A stretch of 64,000 bases of DNA, from NCBI GenBank assembly GCA_029207755.1, contig JARCOQ010000002.1, forward strand, positions 6,262,001-6,326,000, given 5' to 3'. A program made the position numbers and the translations under genes. The notes below the pieces were generated by a model, which saw only the letters and a list, made by a program, of their open reading frames with translations, did not search any database and was not told the origin of the DNA. The DNA comes from Chamaea fasciata (Eukaryota > Chordata > Aves > Passeriformes > Sylviidae). Of the stretch, positions 62,090-64,000 are shown in pieces (the first letter of the stretch is position 1; the number at the start of each line of letters is the position of its first letter).

Positions 62090-62500
62090 GCAGCATGGTC
62101 CTGCTGTATATTCCAGACTTACAATCTTTTGGGCCTTTTGCCACCCTGCTGATAGAGGGGCATCCAGCGTGCAGGCCGGGCAAGAGGCCAGTAAAACAGG
62201 GAGTTATCTGTCCTGGGAGAGAGCTGCAGATGCAGTGGAATCTCCCCTGGCACAAGCTCACAGGGGATGCACAACTTCCACTGCAGCCATCTGCCCTGCA
62301 ACACCCAGCTGGGAGCATGAGCAGTACCAGAGCCCAGAGAGGTTCCCCTTCCTCCTTCCAGCCAGATGTAGCCTGGAAGCTGCCAGCAGTGGGACATCCA
62401 CGTGGTGCAGTGGATCAAGCTTCCAGTTTTATCCGTGCTGCCAGAAAAACAGACAGGATCCAAAAGTGCCTTGGGCAAAGCTGCACTCTAAGGAGTGAAT
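62090..62500. other. Unassigned GC-rich block with overlapping open frames
   Basis: Four hundred bases are clearly GC-richer than the flanks. Frames of 161 codons (plus, 62095-62580), 109 codons (plus) and 119 and 92 codons (minus) overlap, which is what low stop-codon density gives. The 161-codon translation is rich in P, S, Q and R, has no recognised domain, and its last part is AT-rich flank. A degraded retrocopy, an old LTR or LINE piece, or a true short gene are possible. I could not match it to CR1. No poly(A) tail or flanking duplication was found. Confidence 0.35.
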
Positions 62501-64000
62501 CCATTCCAGCAGAAAAGACAAATTCAGCTTTTTTTGATGAAGATGTTCTGTTTGGGGTTTTTTTAAAATCTACATTTTAGAAAAAGGAGGCTAAAGAAGG
62601 GAAGAAATGAGTTCTCTTCCTGCTGAAGTTTCTAAAAAGATGAATATAAGTGAAAATGAGAAATAATACTACTCAGACTAGCACATAGTACTATAAGAGG
62701 CAGTAGATGCAAACTCAAGCACTTGTGACAGGTTGTGCCTATTCAGGTGGAGATTAGAAATCATGGAACACAGGCTCCCAGGACTCTTTCACAATTTGTC
62801 TTCTCATATTCCAGTGCTTATTTTGCATGTAGGTAATGATTGTCTGACTTCACTCCCACCTTGCCCTCGTTAATATCAATCAATATTTAATACTCACATG
62901 GTTCTGATGTTTATGTCCAAGATGATTTTCAATTACCTCTCACTATTATCTTAAATGAGAAACTTCTCTTAAGGAAAACAAAGCAAAAAAAATTAGAATA
63001 TGTAGTGTGAGTGAGATTTTGAATGATTTTCAGGGATGGTGACTTTGCTGAAGATTAGTGCAAAATATACAGAATTCCTAGCTGACATAAAGATTTATGT
63101 AACCACCACTTATCTTAGCATGTGTGAGGATTGGCTTCTGCCTTAGTGGTGACCTACCTTCCCAGCCTTGCATTTAGTTAGTAACAGCATGATAACCCTG
63201 TTAAAATGCAAAATATTGCAGCCTGTCTTTGATGCTGACTTCAGATTAAATTCAACTTCTGTGTAGGAGGATACAACTCTTGCAGACTACAAAGCAAATG
63301 TAGCCCTACTGGTTCTTGACTGCTCTATAATAGGAGTTAATGTCCCAAGTTTGCTTCAGAAGTTCTGCCTTGAAGACAGCAGATGTGTTGCTAAAGCCAT
63401 CTGGCTCTTTTTTGAATATAATTTGTATGCCTATAAATAATCACTATGCATATGGGCTGCATTTCAACCGTGTGTTCCTCAAACTATGTAAGTTAAGTTA
63501 ATTTATTTCTTCTCGTCTTACAAAGAACTTCTGCCATACATTCCTGTCCTCTTGTTAATATTCTTGCAAACTATCAGAGTAAAAAAACCCAACTTTTGCG
63601 TACTAAGAAGTCAGAAAAGTTGATTAGACAAGGAAAACTAAAATACCCCTCTAGGCATAAGCAATCACAGAGCTCTTTTCAGTATTTTCCAGCATTTGAA
63701 GTAGCAATTTAGAGTCCCAGAGCTGATTCCAATCTCTAGGCTGCACGTGTGGCATTAAGAAGAAAAGTGTTAGAGAAGGGATGCAAACAACCTCAGTCAG
63801 AGATAATATTCTTCTGAAATTATTTCTGCTTAGTGTGCAAAAACTTGATATGTGAACTCTTGTTCACCTTTCCATTCAGGATTCTCTTACTGATCAGCTG
63901 CATAGTTATGACTCATATGCATAGAAGATTTCCTAAGCCAGCACTAAATTTGGTTTTTCTCTAAACTGAAAAAAAAAAAAAATCTCACAAACTTACAAAA
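62501..64000. other. AT-rich non-coding DNA, no gene seen
   Basis: No exon, RNA gene or mobile element is supported in the last 1.5 kb. A run of fourteen A occurs at 63969-63982, close to the window edge. Confidence 0.65.

Noticed and set aside
62095..62580. A 161-codon plus-strand open frame as a gene.
   Set aside because: Frames on both strands are open in this GC-rich block, the composition is low in structure-forming residues, and the end runs into AT-rich flank. The block is reported as unassigned instead.
1..64000. Bacterial, phage, CRISPR, tRNA or rRNA features.
   Set aside because: I saw no regularly spaced repeats, cloverleaf-like genes, ribosomal sequence or operon-like gene packing. 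The composition and CR1 copies are those of a vertebrate.

Overview
This window looks like AT-rich, gene-poor nuclear DNA from a vertebrate, most likely a bird. The main evidence is at least seven truncated fragments that resemble the CR1 (chicken repeat 1) LINE family. Most carry the CR1 3' end, including its terminal motif resembling 'gaatcatagaatgg..tttgggttgg..aaggacct'. Other repeats are sparse and there are no SINE arrays or long LINE copies, which fits an avian genome better than a mammalian one. A turtle or crocodilian cannot be excluded from sequence alone. Nothing looks bacterial, viral or organellar. I see no operons, tRNA, rRNA, CRISPR array or intact retroviral gene.

Layout by region. 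1-1300 is plain AT-rich DNA with a T9G11 tract. 1310-2235 is a GC-richer patch ending in two head-to-head CR1 3' fragments. 2233-11888 is unique-looking DNA with a small CpG cluster near 5.3 kb and a perfect 28-bp palindrome at 9.1 kb. A CR1 fragment lies at 11.9-12.2 kb. An unassigned GC-rich block at 15.5-16.3 kb ends in a short CR1-like reverse transcriptase motif. A possible exon or conserved element lies at about 17.96-18.14 kb. The longest CR1 copy (about 1.06 kb, minus strand) is at 18.8-19.86 kb, and further minus-strand CR1 ends lie at 23.76-23.98 kb and 55.0-55.26 kb. The stretches 24-55 kb and 55.5-62 kb hold no gene I can support. They contain homopolymers, a TG microsatellite, G-rich tracts and a few CpG-retaining blocks that could be regulatory. 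An unassigned GC-rich block at 62.1-62.5 kb holds the longest open frame (161 codons), which I do not accept as a gene.

I could not recognise any protein-coding exon with confidence. All open frames are short (161 codons or fewer), match no family I know, and are about as long as chance would produce here. The window is therefore best read as an intergenic desert or the inside of a very large intron. A visible excess of T/G-rich over A/C-rich tracts on the given strand is a weak hint of transcription along that strand. I found no new biological system. The most useful leads are the candidate exon at 18 kb, the CpG-retaining block at 52.8-53.4 kb, the CpG cluster at 5.3 kb and the unassigned GC-rich blocks.
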